A DNA stretch of 6,729 bases from Anaerolineales bacterium (lineage in GTDB: Bacteria > Chloroflexota > Anaerolineae > Anaerolineales > DRMV01). A model generated the notes under the pieces. That model searched no databases. It saw nothing but the letters and a program-made list of their open reading frames with translations, and was not told the origin of the DNA. Positions 1 to 6,618 of the stretch are shown here, one piece after another. The first letter of the stretch is position 1. Each line of letters begins with the position of its first letter. The position numbers and the translations under genes were made by a program. The DNA is taken from contig JALVOR010000066.1 of NCBI GenBank assembly GCA_027026295.1, positions 1 to 6,729 on the forward strand, written 5' to 3'.

Positions 1-473
1 CCCTCGGGCCGGTAACCAATCCGGTGACAGAACTTCCTGAAGGGGCGCTGGTAGACGAATACCTGAAGGAATTGCTGGACAAGAAAACCGAATGGGCTGC
101 ACTGGTGGTTTCCCTGCGCAACGTGGAAGCCTTCCGCGAGCGCTACGGCTTCGTTACTTCGGACGACGTGCTGCGCGCCATCAGCCGCATGTTGCAAAAC
201 GCGGTGCGCGACGCCGGTTCGGGTAACGACTTCATCGGCCACCTTTCTTCAACCGATTTCCTCATCGTTACCCAGCCAGCGCATGTCAACGCCATCAAGG
301 AACGCATCGAAAACCGGCTGGGACAAGCCCTCGATTATTTCTACCCCTTGAAAGACCGCATCAGCGAGAATTTTCAGGAACGCAAACTGGCGCTGGAAAT
401 CAAGGAAGTACGCTCCAGCCACGGACCGTTCATGGACGTCAACTACCTCAAAGACACCCTGCACACTCTCTGA
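1..473 (+). CDS. Degenerate GGDEF-domain protein, C-terminal part (5' end outside window)
   Basis: The reading frame is open from the left edge (first full codon at base 3), so the 156 visible residues are the end of a longer protein. A GTG at 24 is an unlikely true start, because it falls inside the motif NPVTELPEG. That motif corresponds to the DPLTGLPNR opening of GGDEF domains. RYGFVTSDDVLRAISRML follows, typical of the helix before the active loop. The catalytic loop GGDEF is replaced by SSTDF (bases 246-260), and the RxxD inhibitory site is incomplete, with only its Asp left. Diguanylate cyclase activity is therefore unlikely. The domain more probably serves as a regulatory or binding module. 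In related bacteria such domains often sit behind a receiver or other sensor domain, but that part is not visible here. The stop TGA is 3 bases before the mannosyltransferase start, so the two are probably cotranscribed. Confidence 0.8.
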   Translation, partial: LGPVTNPVTELPEGALVDEYLKELLDKKTEWAALVVSLRNVEAFRERYGFVTSDDVLRAISRMLQNAVRDAGSGNDFIGHLSSTDFLIVTQPAHVNAIKERIENRLGQALDYFYPLKDRISENFQERKLALEIKEVRSSHGPFMDVNYLKDTLHTL

Positions 474-476
474 ACC

Positions 477-1199
477 GTGCGGATTCTTGTCGTTATTCCC
501 ACTTACAACGAAGCGGAAAACCTGCCCCGGCTGGTTTCCGCTTTGTTTGCTTTAAGCCTCGATTTGCACATTCTGGTTGTGGACGACAACAGCCCCGACG
601 GCACCGGAAAAATCGCCGAGGCGCTGAAAATGCACCACCGCCACCGCATGGATGTACTCCACCGCACCCAGAAAAACGGCCTGGGACCCGCCTATCTGGC
701 TGGCTTCCGGCGGGCGCTGGCAACCAAAGGGGTGGACGCCATCGCTCAGATGGACGCCGATTTTTCCCACGACCCGGCGGTGCTGCCCCAAATGGCGGCG
801 CTGCTGGAAAACGACGAAGCCGACATCGTGCTCGGCTCGCGCTATGTGCCCGGCGGGCGGCTCGACGAAGCATGGCCGCTGTGGCGCAAAGCACTTTCGG
901 CCTTTGGCAACCTCTACGCCCGCGCCATCCTGCGCATTCCCGTGCGCGACATCACCGGGGGCTACCGCCTCTGGAAGCGCGAAGCCCTGACCGCCATGCC
1001 TCTGGAGCGCATTCAGGCCAATGGCTACATCTTCCAGGTGGAAATGGTTTACGTCGCCTATAAACTTGGCCTCCGCATTGCCGAAGTGCCAATCTATTTC
1101 CAGGAACGCCAATGGGGGGAATCCAAAATGTCGTTCCGCATTCAGCGGGAAGCCGCATTCAGCGTGTGGCAATTGCGGAAGCGGTACAGGGATTTGTGA
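477..1199 (+). CDS. Polyprenyl (dolichyl-type) phosphate mannosyltransferase, GT2 family, DPM1-like
   Basis: This 240-residue protein is a family 2 glycosyltransferase close to dolichol-phosphate mannose synthase. The family transfers mannose (or another hexose) from the GDP-sugar to a polyprenyl phosphate at the cytoplasmic face of the membrane, making a lipid-linked donor for glycans or glycoproteins. Visible motifs are VVIPTYNEAENLP (5-17), VVDDNSPDGTG (34-44), the metal-binding DAD in QMDADFSHDP (91-100), DIVLGSRYVPGG (116-127), DITGGYRLWKREAL (158-171) and FQERQWGESKMS (208-219). No C-terminal membrane helices follow, so it is the short DPM1 type and probably a peripheral membrane protein. 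The GTG start is chosen because the family begins just before IPTYNE. It lies 3 bases after the upstream stop with no clear ribosome binding site, which suggests translational coupling. The sugar and lipid acceptor are inferred from the family; a related GT2 specificity such as glucosyl transfer is possible. Confidence 0.9.
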   Translation: MRILVVIPTYNEAENLPRLVSALFALSLDLHILVVDDNSPDGTGKIAEALKMHHRHRMDVLHRTQKNGLGPAYLAGFRRALATKGVDAIAQMDADFSHDPAVLPQMAALLENDEADIVLGSRYVPGGRLDEAWPLWRKALSAFGNLYARAILRIPVRDITGGYRLWKREALTAMPLERIQANGYIFQVEMVYVAYKLGLRIAEVPIYFQERQWGESKMSFRIQREAAFSVWQLRKRYRDL

Positions 1200-1226
1200 A
1201 GGGCGCCCTGCGCCAGAGGCAACATG

Positions 1227-3143
1227 CTATTCTCCCCCCGCCAAGGGCACAACCAGCATGCTGGCAGCAATGCGGTGCCGCAGATTGCCGATGGTCGTGC
1301 CGAACACCAGGTCGGCAATGCCCGCGTGGCCGTGCCCGCCGACAATCACGAGATCGGCTTCCACTTCATTGACCATGCGCGCCAGTTCGGTAGCGGGGTT
1401 GCCGGTGCCCAGGCGCCACGCTGCCTGAACCCCCATCGCCTGTACGGTTTCCGCCAGGTTCTGCAGCCGCCGACGGTCTACCGCCACTTCCAGGTCGTCG
1501 GCTTCCTGCCCCAGGGCGCGCGCTGCAGGGCTTTCCGCGACGTGCATGAGATAGAGGGTGGATTCCCCCGGTGCAGCCACCCGCAAGGCGGCTTCCAGCA
1601 GCCGCCAGTCGTTACCCGAAAAGTCCAGCGCCACCGCCACCCGCCGGTAAGGCATTGGCGAGAAAGCCGCAGCAGTGGGCGAGGGACGCGCCACCTGTTT
1701 GTGCGGCACGGCAAACACCCGCGGCCACCTCTCGGCGCGGCGTTTTTTCAGCCACGGATGCACGGTAACATACGCCAACAAAGCCAGGAACACGACTGCG
1801 AGGGGAAAAAGCGTGCTTTGCACCAGCCAGCCATAGCGCCCGGCGCCCGCCGCCCAGTTCGCGATTTCATCCTGCACCAGTTTGATGTTCAACCCCACAA
1901 TCACGCTCGCCGTGCCCCAGGCCAACGCCTGCACCCAGCGCGGGATGGCAAACGCGCCCATCCGTTCCCTGTCGGCCACGGCGTGCACCAGGGGAATGAC
2001 GGCAAACGGCAGTTGCAGCGAAAGGATGACCTGGCTGAGCACCAGCAGTTCCCCCGTGGCGTTTTCCCCCGAATAGTAAATGACCAGCACTGCCGGCACC
2101 ACGGCTAACGAGCGCGTGATGAGGCGACGCAACCACGGGCGGATGCGCAGGTTGAGATAACCTTCCATCACGATTTGCCCTGCCAAGGTGCCGGTCACGG
2201 TGGAACTCTGGCCAGAAGCCAGCAGCGCCACAGCGAAAGCAATCGGTGCGATGGCCGTCCCCAGGAGGGGTTCCAGCAGGTGACGCGCATCTTGAATGTC
2301 CGCCACGCCGAAATAGCCGTTGCGGTAAAACACCGCCGCGGCCATGACCATGATGGCAGCATTGATGAAAAACGCCAAATTCAGCGCCACGCCGGTATCA
2401 ATGTTATTCCAGCGGATGGCTGTTTTGATCTCCTCTGGCTTGCGTCCGACCTTGCGCGTTTGCACCAGCGCCGAGTGCAAATAGAGGTTATGGGGCATCA
2501 CAGTGGCGCCCAAAATGCCAATGGCAATATAGAGCGCCGTGGCGTCAGGCAAAGAAGGCACAAAACCGCGCACAATGCCACCCCAATCGGGCTGCCCGAG
2601 GGCGATTTCTACAAAAAAGGCCGCGCCAATCGTGCCGACCAGCGCCAGCACCACGCTTTCCAGTTTGCGGATGCCAAAGCGGGAAAGCACCAACAGCAGC
2701 AGCGTATCCAGCGCCGTCAGGAGTACGCCGTAAATCAGCGGGAGACCAAAGAGCAATTGCAAAGCAATGGCCGAACCCAACACTTCTGCCAGGTCGGTGG
2801 CGGTAATGGCAATTTCGGCTAACACGTAGAGGGGAATGTTGACAAAGGCAGGATATTCCTCGCGGCAAACCTGTGCCAGGTCGCGGCGGCTGACGATGCC
2901 CAGCCGTGCCGCCAGGCTTTGCAGCAAAATCGCCATCAGGTTGGACATCAACAGCACCCAGATCAGGGCATAGTTATAGCGGCTGCCCGCGGCGATGTCG
3001 GTTGCCCAGTTGCCCGGGTCCATGTAGCCCACGGCAGCCATCAGCGCCGGCCCAGTGATTGCAAGCCAGCGCCGCCACCAGTGCCCCTGCGTGGGCACAA
3101 AGACGGTTTCATGCACTTCCGAAAGGGACTCGTGTCGTTTCAC
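1227..3143 (-). CDS. Nramp-family divalent metal/proton symporter fused to a C-terminal universal stress protein domain
   Basis: This 638-residue protein probably imports Mn2+ (possibly Fe2+) with protons across the cytoplasmic membrane. The Nramp part spans about residues 26-461. It carries DPGN (42-45) in helix 1, A213 and M216 in VMPHNLYLHS of helix 6, D117 and E120 in helix 3, and Q371 in LSQVILSLQLP of helix 10. These match the metal site and proton path of structurally studied bacterial Nramps. I count twelve membrane segments. The last (about 440-461) is followed by a basic stretch, KKRRAER, which places the C-terminus in the cytoplasm. A linker leads to a Usp domain (497-638) with D507 and an intact ATP-binding motif, GGHG at 602-605 and GT at 615-616 (G-2x-G-9x-G-S/T). 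GTG at 3143 is chosen over an upstream TTG at 3164 because GAGGAA sits at the right distance before it. It follows the DtxR-family gene by 10 bases, so metal-dependent control is likely. It resembles MntH but the fusion makes a firm name unsafe. Confidence 0.92.
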   Translation of the reverse strand: MKRHESLSEVHETVFVPTQGHWWRRWLAITGPALMAAVGYMDPGNWATDIAAGSRYNYALIWVLLMSNLMAILLQSLAARLGIVSRRDLAQVCREEYPAFVNIPLYVLAEIAITATDLAEVLGSAIALQLLFGLPLIYGVLLTALDTLLLLVLSRFGIRKLESVVLALVGTIGAAFFVEIALGQPDWGGIVRGFVPSLPDATALYIAIGILGATVMPHNLYLHSALVQTRKVGRKPEEIKTAIRWNNIDTGVALNLAFFINAAIMVMAAAVFYRNGYFGVADIQDARHLLEPLLGTAIAPIAFAVALLASGQSSTVTGTLAGQIVMEGYLNLRIRPWLRRLITRSLAVVPAVLVIYYSGENATGELLVLSQVILSLQLPFAVIPLVHAVADRERMGAFAIPRWVQALAWGTASVIVGLNIKLVQDEIANWAAGAGRYGWLVQSTLFPLAVVFLALLAYVTVHPWLKKRRAERWPRVFAVPHKQVARPSPTAAAFSPMPYRRVAVALDFSGNDWRLLEAALRVAAPGESTLYLMHVAESPAARALGQEADDLEVAVDRRRLQNLAETVQAMGVQAAWRLGTGNPATELARMVNEVEADLVIVGGHGHAGIADLVFGTTIGNLRHRIAASMLVVPLAGGE

Positions 3144-3149
3144 GGGAGT

Positions 3150-3155
3150 TTCCTC
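3150..3155 (-). promoter_or_regulatory. Ribosome binding site that sets the Nramp-Usp start
   Basis: On the minus strand GAGGAA overlaps the TGA stop of the DtxR-family gene (3156-3154) and lies 6 bases before GTG at 3143. A TTG at 3164 in the same frame would add seven residues and overlap the upstream gene by 11 bases, but this GAGGAA would then lie inside its coding sequence. The shared stop and binding site suggest that the regulator and transporter are translationally coupled. Confidence 0.7.
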
Positions 3156-3828
3156 ATGTGTCAAGTTCTACGAAAATCGCCTCTGCCAGCGCCGGGCCGA
3201 TGACCACGGCTTCGGCGCTGCCTTCCACGCGCAGGTAAGCGAGGTTATCGCCCGCGGTGCGCTGGACCACCGTGAAACCGACGCCCGGCAGCAGCCCCAA
3301 CGCCGAAAGCCGCCGCAGCACGGCGGGGTCGGCATCCGAAACGCTGACAATGCGCCCCCGCACACCCGCCGCCGCCTGCGCGAGCGGCACGGCGCGGGAA
3401 AGCGGCAGGGTAAGGTCGGGCGCGGGGATGGGATGGCCGTGGGGGTCGAAGGCCGGTTCACCCAGCAGGCGAGCAATGCGCGCCTCCATGCGGGCAGAAA
3501 TGGCGTGTTCCAGCCGCTCGGCTTCTTCGTGTACCTCATCCCAGCCATAGCCGAGCACGCGCACGAGGAAGAGTTCCAGCAAGCGGTGGCGGCGCAAGGT
3601 CGCCAGGGCAATGCGCTCGCCCGCGGGCGTGAGCGTTGCCCCGCGGCGACGGCGATAGACCACCAACGGCGGCTGCTCGCTTGCCAGCCGCTTGAGCATG
3701 CCGGTGACGGAAGCCGGTGCAACGCCCAACGCAGCGGCGAGCCGGTTGGTGGCTGCCTGCCTGCCGTCACGGGTCAGCCGATAGATGGCCTTGAGATAAT
3801 CCTGCACGCTCGGCGAAGTATCAGGCAT
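3154..3828 (-). CDS. DtxR/MntR-family metal-dependent transcriptional repressor, three-domain form
   Basis: This 224-residue regulator has the full DtxR layout. It has a winged helix at about residues 7-70, with recognition helix near APASVTGMLKR (37-47). A metal-binding dimerisation domain spans about 70-140, with an SH3-like FeoA domain at about 148-222. Metal ligands can be placed by comparison with DtxR: H81, E85, H100, E104, E107 and H108, plus D10 in the first helix. DtxR has Met and Cys at the positions of D10 and E104. The manganese regulator MntR has Asp and Glu there, so Mn2+ sensing is more likely than Fe2+. K13 replaces the second MntR helix-1 ligand (E11). The ATG at 3828 has GAGG at 3836-3839, 7 bases upstream. 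The gene is first in a two-gene unit with the Nramp transporter, and a DtxR-type palindrome lies in its promoter. It probably represses both genes when metal is bound. Confidence 0.92.
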   Translation of the reverse strand: MPDTSPSVQDYLKAIYRLTRDGRQAATNRLAAALGVAPASVTGMLKRLASEQPPLVVYRRRRGATLTPAGERIALATLRRHRLLELFLVRVLGYGWDEVHEEAERLEHAISARMEARIARLLGEPAFDPHGHPIPAPDLTLPLSRAVPLAQAAAGVRGRIVSVSDADPAVLRRLSALGLLPGVGFTVVQRTAGDNLAYLRVEGSAEAVVIGPALAEAIFVELDT

Positions 3829-3839
3829 AACTAAACCTC

Positions 3840-3859
3840 AATTTAGGCTGGCCTAAATT
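3840..3859. promoter_or_regulatory. Probable DtxR/MntR-family operator (inverted repeat)
   Basis: The palindrome has arms AATTTAGGC and GCCTAAATT, perfect over 9 bases, around a 2-base centre TG. Its core TTAGGC-n2-GCCTAA resembles known DtxR/IdeR boxes (TTAGG...CCTAA). It overlaps the likely -10 element and start point of the DtxR-family gene, a normal place for a repressor to block RNA polymerase. A further half-site CTAAA lies at 3831-3835, 22 bases from the CTAAA at 3853-3857, so a second dimer could bind. Confidence 0.75.
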
Positions 3860-3865
3860 TTACCA
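3857..3865 (-). promoter_or_regulatory. Likely extended -10 promoter of the regulator-transporter unit
   Basis: On the minus strand TGGTAAAAT reads as an extended -10 element (TG-n-TAAAAT). A -35 at the usual distance would be TGGTCT (3885-3880), a weak match lying inside the upstream terminator hairpin. The extended -10 could compensate for this. The start point would fall near 3850, at the centre of the operator, leaving a leader of about 22 bases with GAGG before the ATG at 3828. This call is by eye and has no experimental support. Confidence 0.5.
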
Positions 3866-3866
3866 C

Positions 3867-3899
3867 AAAAAAATCTGCCAGACCACAGGGTCTGGCAGA
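3867..3899 (-). terminator. Rho-independent terminator closing the ior-acc unit
   Basis: A perfect 11-base-pair stem (3874-3884 with 3889-3899) encloses a 4-base loop. On the minus strand it is followed by seven Ts (3873-3867). It begins 21 bases after the accB stop. It separates the IorAB/AccCB genes from the metal-homeostasis genes. On the plus strand the hairpin is followed by ACTCGCC and not a T-run, so it acts in one direction only. Confidence 0.92.
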
Positions 3900-3920
3900 A
3901 CTCGCCATTCACGCTGCAAT

Positions 3921-4418
3921 TTACACAACCGATATCATCACCTGCCCCTGGTCGACCGTCTGCCCAACTTCTACCTTGACCTTCTCCACTTTGCCATCCT
4001 TGCCCGATTTCAATTCGTTCTGCATCTTCATGGATTCCAGCACCACAAGCACGTCGCCTTTCTTCACTTCCTGCCCCTTGGTAACGGGCACCGCCACCAC
4101 CAAACCGGGCATCGGTGCTTTGAGCAGGAAAGGGCCGCGTTCCTTGCCGCCGCCGCCACCTGCAAGCCGCAAACGCCGCAGTTGCTCGTCTTCCACCAGC
4201 GCCTCATAAAGGGTGCCGCCCATGAGCACCTGCCACAGTCCTTCTTCGGCGTAAACATAACCCTCGAACGAGTGATTGTTCGCCAGCAGGGAATACAGCG
4301 GACGCCCGCTCACCGCCGCTATGTCCACCGCGTACACCTCGCCATTGACAGCAACGCGATGCTCATCCAAAATCTCGACTTCGAATTCCTGGCCGTTGAC
4401 CGTTGTAATGTATTTCAT
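3921..4418 (-). CDS. accB: Biotin carboxyl carrier protein of an acyl-CoA carboxylase
   Basis: This 165-residue protein carries the biotin that shuttles CO2 between biotin carboxylase and a carboxyltransferase. The biotinyl domain fills about residues 96-165, with APMPG (101-105) and ESMKMQ (128-133). K131, 34 residues from the C-terminus, is the biotinylated lysine. A glycine-rich hinge (GGGGG, 87-91) joins this to an N-terminal half (1-85) rich in short beta strands, for example YITTVNGQEFEVEIL. That half resembles the BT barrel of propionyl-CoA carboxylase alpha chains more than the flexible N-terminus of E. coli AccB. The ATG at 4418 has GAGG 6 bases upstream. The gene follows accC by 42 bases. 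The substrate cannot be read from this subunit. Acetyl-, propionyl- or another acyl-CoA is possible, and a decarboxylase biotin subunit is less likely given the neighbouring AccC. Confidence 0.9.
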   Translation of the reverse strand: MKYITTVNGQEFEVEILDEHRVAVNGEVYAVDIAAVSGRPLYSLLANNHSFEGYVYAEEGLWQVLMGGTLYEALVEDEQLRRLRLAGGGGGKERGPFLLKAPMPGLVVAVPVTKGQEVKKGDVLVVLESMKMQNELKSGKDGKVEKVKVEVGQTVDQGQVMISVV

Positions 4419-4460
4419 ATCAAACCTCGCGGATTGTTTGCCTGATTTACGGGATTGCCT

Positions 4461-5975
4461 TTAGCGGTGAATGCGCTCCCAGCGGGAATACCACTTCCAG
4501 TTGCTGGTATCACGTTTGGCGCTGCGAATGACATGCGCCGCCCGCAGGGTTTCCTGATGCGCCACCAACGTCGCCAAGATGGCCGCGATTTCAGGATAGG
4601 TTTCGCGCATCGCGTCCGCTTCTTCCATCGAGAAGCGCTCTTCCACAAAGCGGGTGTCGAAACTGCCCGCGATAAAACGGCTTTGCTTGAGCAGGTTTTG
4701 GTGGAAGGGAATCGTGGTGCGAACACCCACGATTTTGTATTCTTCCAGCGCGCGGCGCATCCGCTGAATAGCATGGCCGCGGGTCTCACCCCACACAATG
4801 AGTTTGGAAATCAGCGAATCGTAGTAAGGCGTAATCTCGAAACCGGAATACACGCCGGTGTCCACCCGCACGCCCGGGCCGGTGGGCAACAACGTGTGGT
4901 CAATACGCCCGATAGACGGCATGAAGTTGTTGTAGGGGTCTTCGGCATTGATGCGGGCTTCCATCGCCCAGCCGTGCATGGCAATCTGCTCCTGGGTATA
5001 ACTCAGCGGCCTTCCTCTGGCGATGCGGATTTGTTCCTTCACGATGTCCACACCGGTCACGTATTCGGTAATCGGATGCTCCACCTGCAGGCGGGTGTTC
5101 ATTTCCAGGAAATAGAAATTCTTGTCCTTGTCCACCAAAAATTCAATCGTGCCCGCGCTGACATAATCCACCGCCTGGGCTGCCCGCACCGCCACCATGC
5201 CCATCTTCTGGCGGAAGGCCTCATCCTGCCCCACAAAGGGGGAAGGCGACTCCTCGAAGAGTTTCTGGTGCCGTCGCTGAATGGAGCATTCACGCTCGCC
5301 AAGGTGGATGACGTTGCCGTGGGTGTCGGCCAAAACCTGAATTTCGATGTGCCGCGCACCCTCGATGAGTTTTTCCAGGTACACGTTGCCATCGCCGAAA
5401 GCGGCTTCGGCTTCCTGCCGCGCTGAACGCAGCAGCGCAGGCATTTCTTCCAGCGAACGCGCCTCGCGCATTCCCTTGCCGCCGCCGCCAGCCACAGCCT
5501 TGATGAGCAGGGGGAAGCCGATTTTCGGCGCGAGGGCAAGCAATTCGTCATCGGTCAGGGTGCCTTCGCCTTCGGTGCCGGGCACCACGGGCACGCCCGC
5601 CGCGGTTACCGTGGCGCGCGCCATGGCTTTGTCGCCCATGGTGGCAATGGCGTGAGGTTTGGGGCCAATGAAAACAATGCCCTCATCTTCGCACGCCTGG
5701 GAAAACTCGGCACGTTCGGCAAGGAAACCATAGCCCGGATGAATTGCACCCGCGCCCGATTTCTTCGCAATTTCCAGCAGTTTGTCCATCCGCAGGTAGG
5801 AATCGCGCGCCGGCGGCGGGCCGATGTAGTAGGCCTCGTCGGCATAGCGGACATGCAGTGCGTTACGGTCGGCATCGGAATACACCGCCACGGTCTGCAA
5901 ACCCAGTTCGCGACAGGCACGGATGACACGGACGGCAATTTCGCCACGGTTGGCAATCAGGACTTTGTTGAACAT
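4461..5975 (-). CDS. accC: Biotin carboxylase subunit of an acyl-CoA carboxylase
   Basis: This 504-residue ATP-grasp enzyme carboxylates carrier-bound biotin using ATP and bicarbonate. The N-terminal domain opens with [19 protein letters not shown] and contains [10 protein letters not shown] (78-87). Active-site residues align with E. coli AccC at an offset of one to three: K117, K159, the glycine-rich loop GGGGKGM (163-169), H210, E278, E291, N293, R295, Q297, E299 and R341. None is missing, so the enzyme should be active. It runs about 55 residues past the end of E. coli AccC (449 residues). This tail (about 451-504) has a likely helix around [19 protein letters not shown] and a Trp-rich end, [13 protein letters not shown]. 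The ATG at 5975 has GAGG 5 bases upstream. The gene sits between iorB (33-base gap) and accB. No carboxyltransferase gene is in the window. Confidence 0.95.
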   Translation of the reverse strand: MFNKVLIANRGEIAVRVIRACRELGLQTVAVYSDADRNALHVRYADEAYYIGPPPARDSYLRMDKLLEIAKKSGAGAIHPGYGFLAERAEFSQACEDEGIVFIGPKPHAIATMGDKAMARATVTAAGVPVVPGTEGEGTLTDDELLALAPKIGFPLLIKAVAGGGGKGMREARSLEEMPALLRSARQEAEAAFGDGNVYLEKLIEGARHIEIQVLADTHGNVIHLGERECSIQRRHQKLFEESPSPFVGQDEAFRQKMGMVAVRAAQAVDYVSAGTIEFLVDKDKNFYFLEMNTRLQVEHPITEYVTGVDIVKEQIRIARGRPLSYTQEQIAMHGWAMEARINAEDPYNNFMPSIGRIDHTLLPTGPGVRVDTGVYSGFEITPYYDSLISKLIVWGETRGHAIQRMRRALEEYKIVGVRTTIPFHQNLLKQSRFIAGSFDTRFVEERFSMEEADAMRETYPEIAAILATLVAHQETLRAAHVIRSAKRDTSNWKWYSRWERIHR

Positions 5976-5990
5976 GAGTACCTCGGGAGT

Positions 5991-6006
5991 GGTTGCTTGG
6001 TTGCTT
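5991..6006. repeat. Perfect tandem duplication of an 8-base unit
   Basis: GGTTGCTT occurs twice in direct tandem in the 33-base gap between iorB and accC, ending 2 bases beyond the iorB stop codon. It looks like a slippage duplication in a spacer. No function is assigned. Confidence 0.6.
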
Positions 6007-6008
6007 CG

Positions 6009-6608
6009 TCACCTGGTCAGTTGGTTGCGATAGGTGCGCCCCAGTTCAAAAGCCTCACGGTTGACTTCCACCGCCTTTTGGGGCACCCGGCGGACAATGA
6101 CGTCCAGCCAGTATTCAGGGGCAACTTCGGGCATCTGGGCCGAGAGCGCACCGAGCAAAATCGTGTTGGCGACCTTGCGGTTGCCCAGTTCCTCGGCGAG
6201 TTTCGGCGCAGGGATGAACACAATGCGGTCGGTAACCTTGCGGGCGGCTTCCAGCGCCTCTTCGGGAGCCGGATATTTCACCTTGCTCAGCGTAAGGGAA
6301 GGCGGCGGCAGGGTTTCGCTGCTCAGCAGCAGCAACCCACCCGGCTTCAGGTAATGCAAAAATCGCATACCTTCGACGATTTCCTGCCCGATGAGGTAAT
6401 CCACCGCACCCACGGAAACCAGCGGCGAATATACCCGCTCACCCCAGCGCACATGGCTAACTACCACACCGCCGCGCTGCGCCATGCCGTGGACTTCCGA
6501 TTTCTTGGCTTCCAGCCCCTGCGCCAACCCTACTTCGGCAATAATGTCGGCGGCAAGCAACGTGCCCTGACCGCCCACACCGGTTACGAGAAAATTGGTG
6601 ATTTTCAT
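6009..6608 (-). CDS. iorB: Indolepyruvate:ferredoxin oxidoreductase subunit beta
   Basis: This 199-residue protein is the small (gamma-domain type) subunit of 2-oxoacid:ferredoxin oxidoreductase. With IorA it oxidatively decarboxylates aryl pyruvates, such as indolepyruvate and phenylpyruvate from aromatic amino acid transamination, to the aryl-acetyl-CoA. The electrons reduce ferredoxin in the cytoplasm. Visible motifs are TGVGGQGT (9-16) and the family signature HGMAQRGGVVVSHVR (40-54). An upstream start at 6713 would overlap the iorA coding sequence and add 35 residues unlike the family. ATG at 6608 is therefore chosen, with GAGG 8 bases upstream and GVGGQG in its usual position. The end of iorA lies 10 bases before this start, so the two are a translational pair. 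Neighbouring acc genes suggest use of CoA thioesters. Exact 2-oxo acid preference cannot be told from this subunit. Confidence 0.9.
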   Translation of the reverse strand: MKITNFLVTGVGGQGTLLAADIIAEVGLAQGLEAKKSEVHGMAQRGGVVVSHVRWGERVYSPLVSVGAVDYLIGQEIVEGMRFLHYLKPGGLLLLSSETLPPPSLTLSKVKYPAPEEALEAARKVTDRIVFIPAPKLAEELGNRKVANTILLGALSAQMPEVAPEYWLDVIVRRVPQKAVEVNREAFELGRTYRNQLTR

Positions 6609-6618
6609 CGGGAAAACC

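Noticed and set aside
1200..1226. Small stem GGCGC-CCT-GCGCC at 1202-1214 as a terminator between the convergent genes
   Set aside because: The stem is only 5 base pairs and no T-run follows on either strand. The 27-base gap has no convincing terminator.
1224..2108. Plus-strand open frame (294 codons) opposite the Nramp-Usp gene
   Set aside because: It is the complement of the conserved Usp domain and last membrane helices. Its composition is low in hydrophobic order and no domain is recognisable.
3829..3920. A manganese riboswitch upstream of the regulator-transporter unit
   Set aside because: The leader from the likely start point is only about 22 bases, too short for a riboswitch. The structure present is explained by a terminator and an operator.
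4455..5426. Long plus-strand open frame (323 codons) opposite accC
   Set aside because: It lies antisense to a biotin carboxylase with every catalytic residue in place. The translation has no recognisable motif and is rich in His and Arg, typical of the reverse strand of a GC-rich gene.
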